From NCBI GenBank assembly GCA_910584235.1, contig CAJTZD010000086.1, forward strand, positions 1 through 12,934: a stretch of 12,934 nucleotides of DNA, given 5' to 3'. Shown here in pieces: positions 11,820-12,934 of this stretch (position 1 is the first letter of the stretch; each line of letters starts with the position of its first letter). The notes beneath the pieces were generated by a model, which did not search any database, had not been told where the DNA came from, and worked only from the letters and a program-made list of their open reading frames with translations. Both the position numbers and the translations under genes were made by a program. Origin of the DNA: an uncultured Acetatifactor sp. GTDB lineage: Bacteria; Bacillota; Clostridia; Lachnospirales; Lachnospiraceae.

Positions 11820-12934
11820 TTATTTGGCATAATCAATGACTCGGCTCTCGCGAATGACATTTACCTTGATCTGTCCGGGATATTCCAATTCAGCTTCGAT
11901 CTGTTTGGATATATCACGCGCCAACAGAACCATATCGGTATCCGAAATCTGCTCCGGAACTACCATTACACGGACTTCCCGTCCTGCCTGAATAGCAAAA
12001 GACTTATCTACACCTTTGAAATTGTTTGTGATTTCTTCCAGCTTTGTCAACCTGCTGGTATAGGTCTCCAATGTCTCCCTTCTTGCCCCCGGTCTTGCGG
12101 CGGATATCGTATCTGCAGCCTGCACGATACACGCGATCAGGGTAGTGGGTTCCACGTCGCCGTGATGGGATTCCACGGCATTGATGACTGTGGCATTTTC
12201 CTTGTATCTCCGGCAGAGCTCTACGCCCAGCTGGATATGGGAACCTTCCATCTCATGATCCACGGACTTGCCAATGTCATGGAGCAGTCCGGCACGCTTT
12301 GCAATCCGGACATCCAATCCAAGTTCCGCTGCCAGCAGTCCTGACAGATGCGCCACTTCGATGGAATGCTTCAATGCATTCTGGCCATAGCTGGTCCTGA
12401 ACTTCATCTTGCCCAGCAGCCTTACCAGTTCGGGATGAATGCCGTGTACGCCTACCTCCAGCGTGGCAGCCTCTCCCTCTTCCTTAATCATGATCTCCAC
12501 TTCTTTCTGCGCTTTCTCCACCATCTCTTCGATTCTGGCGGGATGGATACGCCCGTCTACGATGAGCTTTTCCAGCGCAATCCTTGCCACCTCCCGGCGG
12601 ATAGGATCGAAGCCTGACAAAATCACTGCCTCCGGTGTGTCGTCAATGATCAGATCCACACCTGTCATGGTTTCGAGGGTGCGGATATTGCGTCCCTCCC
12701 GTCCGATGATTCTCCCTTTCATTTCATCGTTCGGCAGCTGTACGACGGAAATGGTGGTCTCAGAGACATGGTCTGCAGCACATCTCTGGATTGCCGATAC
12801 CACATATTCCCTTGCTTTCTTGTCTGCTTCTTCTTTGGCCCGACTCTCCATTTCCTTGATAATCACGGCCGATTCATGCTTCACTTCGTCTTCAACAATT
12901 TTCAATAAGTAGTCTTTTGCCTGTTCAGAGGTCA
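11820..12934 (-). CDS. rny: Ribonuclease Y, C-terminal 370 residues (N-terminus beyond window)
   Basis: Membrane-anchored endoribonuclease that initiates mRNA decay in Firmicutes. The frame stays open to the right edge: upstream of Lys-Ile-Val it reads SEQAKDYLL, typical of the family, so the TTG at 12905 is not the start and about 150 residues, with the membrane anchor and most of the coiled coil, are missing. Visible in order: the end of the coiled coil (to ~45), a KH RNA-binding domain with GRIIGREGRNIRTLE, and the HD domain with ALKHSIEVAHL, LLHDIGKSVDHE and ESHHGD, which supply the metal-binding His/Asp residues. The conserved tail ends ...VIRESRVIDYAK. All catalytic motifs are intact. 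Confidence 0.96.
   Translation of the reverse strand, partial: TSEQAKDYLLKIVEDEVKHESAVIIKEMESRAKEEADKKAREYVVSAIQRCAADHVSETTISVVQLPNDEMKGRIIGREGRNIRTLETMTGVDLIIDDTPEAVILSGFDPIRREVARIALEKLIVDGRIHPARIEEMVEKAQKEVEIMIKEEGEAATLEVGVHGIHPELVRLLGKMKFRTSYGQNALKHSIEVAHLSGLLAAELGLDVRIAKRAGLLHDIGKSVDHEMEGSHIQLGVELCRRYKENATVINAVESHHGDVEPTTLIACIVQAADTISAARPGARRETLETYTSRLTKLEEITNNFKGVDKSFAIQAGREVRVMVVPEQISDTDMVLLARDISKQIEAELEYPGQIKVNVIRESRVIDYAK

Noticed and set aside
12903..12905. TTG as the start of RNase Y
   Set aside because: The reading frame and family similarity continue upstream to the window edge, so this is an internal Leu codon of a truncated gene.

Overview
The window looks like low-to-mid GC Firmicutes DNA, most likely from a Clostridia/Lachnospiraceae gut commensal. 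This is inferred from the gene families (ThiT, SpoIIM-like protein, RNase Y, HAAS/DUF4097 with PadR), strong AGGAGG ribosome binding sites, TTGACA-17-TATAAT-type promoters, and the TPP and c-di-GMP-I riboswitches. No genus is claimed. No tRNA, rRNA, IS element or CRISPR array is visible.

Layout. From 1 to 1969 (minus) lies the N-terminal part of a large secreted surface protein. It has a signal peptide, a Cys-containing domain, InlB/Listeria-Bacteroides-type repeats and a Pro/Thr/Glu stalk encoded by a 30-bp tandem repeat that runs off the window. Its 5' leader holds a c-di-GMP-I (GEMM-I) riboswitch, preceded by a possible 13-codon leader ORF. Upstream, 2318-2645 (minus) contains five consecutive stem-loops behind a good promoter and ends in a stem followed by T5. 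This is a candidate stand-alone structured RNA of a class I do not recognise, and it is the least ordinary thing in the window. Divergent from it is a GH13 alpha-amylase lipoprotein (2811-4424, plus). Next come a promoter, a TPP riboswitch, a terminator that contains the ribosome binding site, and thiT, the thiamine ECF transporter S component (4635-5540, plus).

From 5678 to 8206 everything is on the minus strand. A PadR regulator is coupled to a HAAS + DUF4097 GSGN-repeat protein, and an ECF-type sigma factor is followed by a small KTSC-domain protein. At 8449-9477 (plus) is a class I DAHP synthase. The rest is minus strand: a SpoIIM/DUF95 membrane protein, a type Ic aspartate aminotransferase-like enzyme with a palindromic operator candidate at its promoter, and rny (RNase Y), which is cut by the right edge.

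How they fit together. The left third is about cell-surface and environmental functions (adhesin under c-di-GMP, starch-type glycan degradation, thiamine uptake under TPP). The middle is a regulatory and envelope-stress-like block. The right third is housekeeping (aromatic amino acid entry step, transamination, mRNA decay). The surface-protein region is visibly more AT-rich outside its repeat than the amylase and later genes, which may mark it as accessory DNA.
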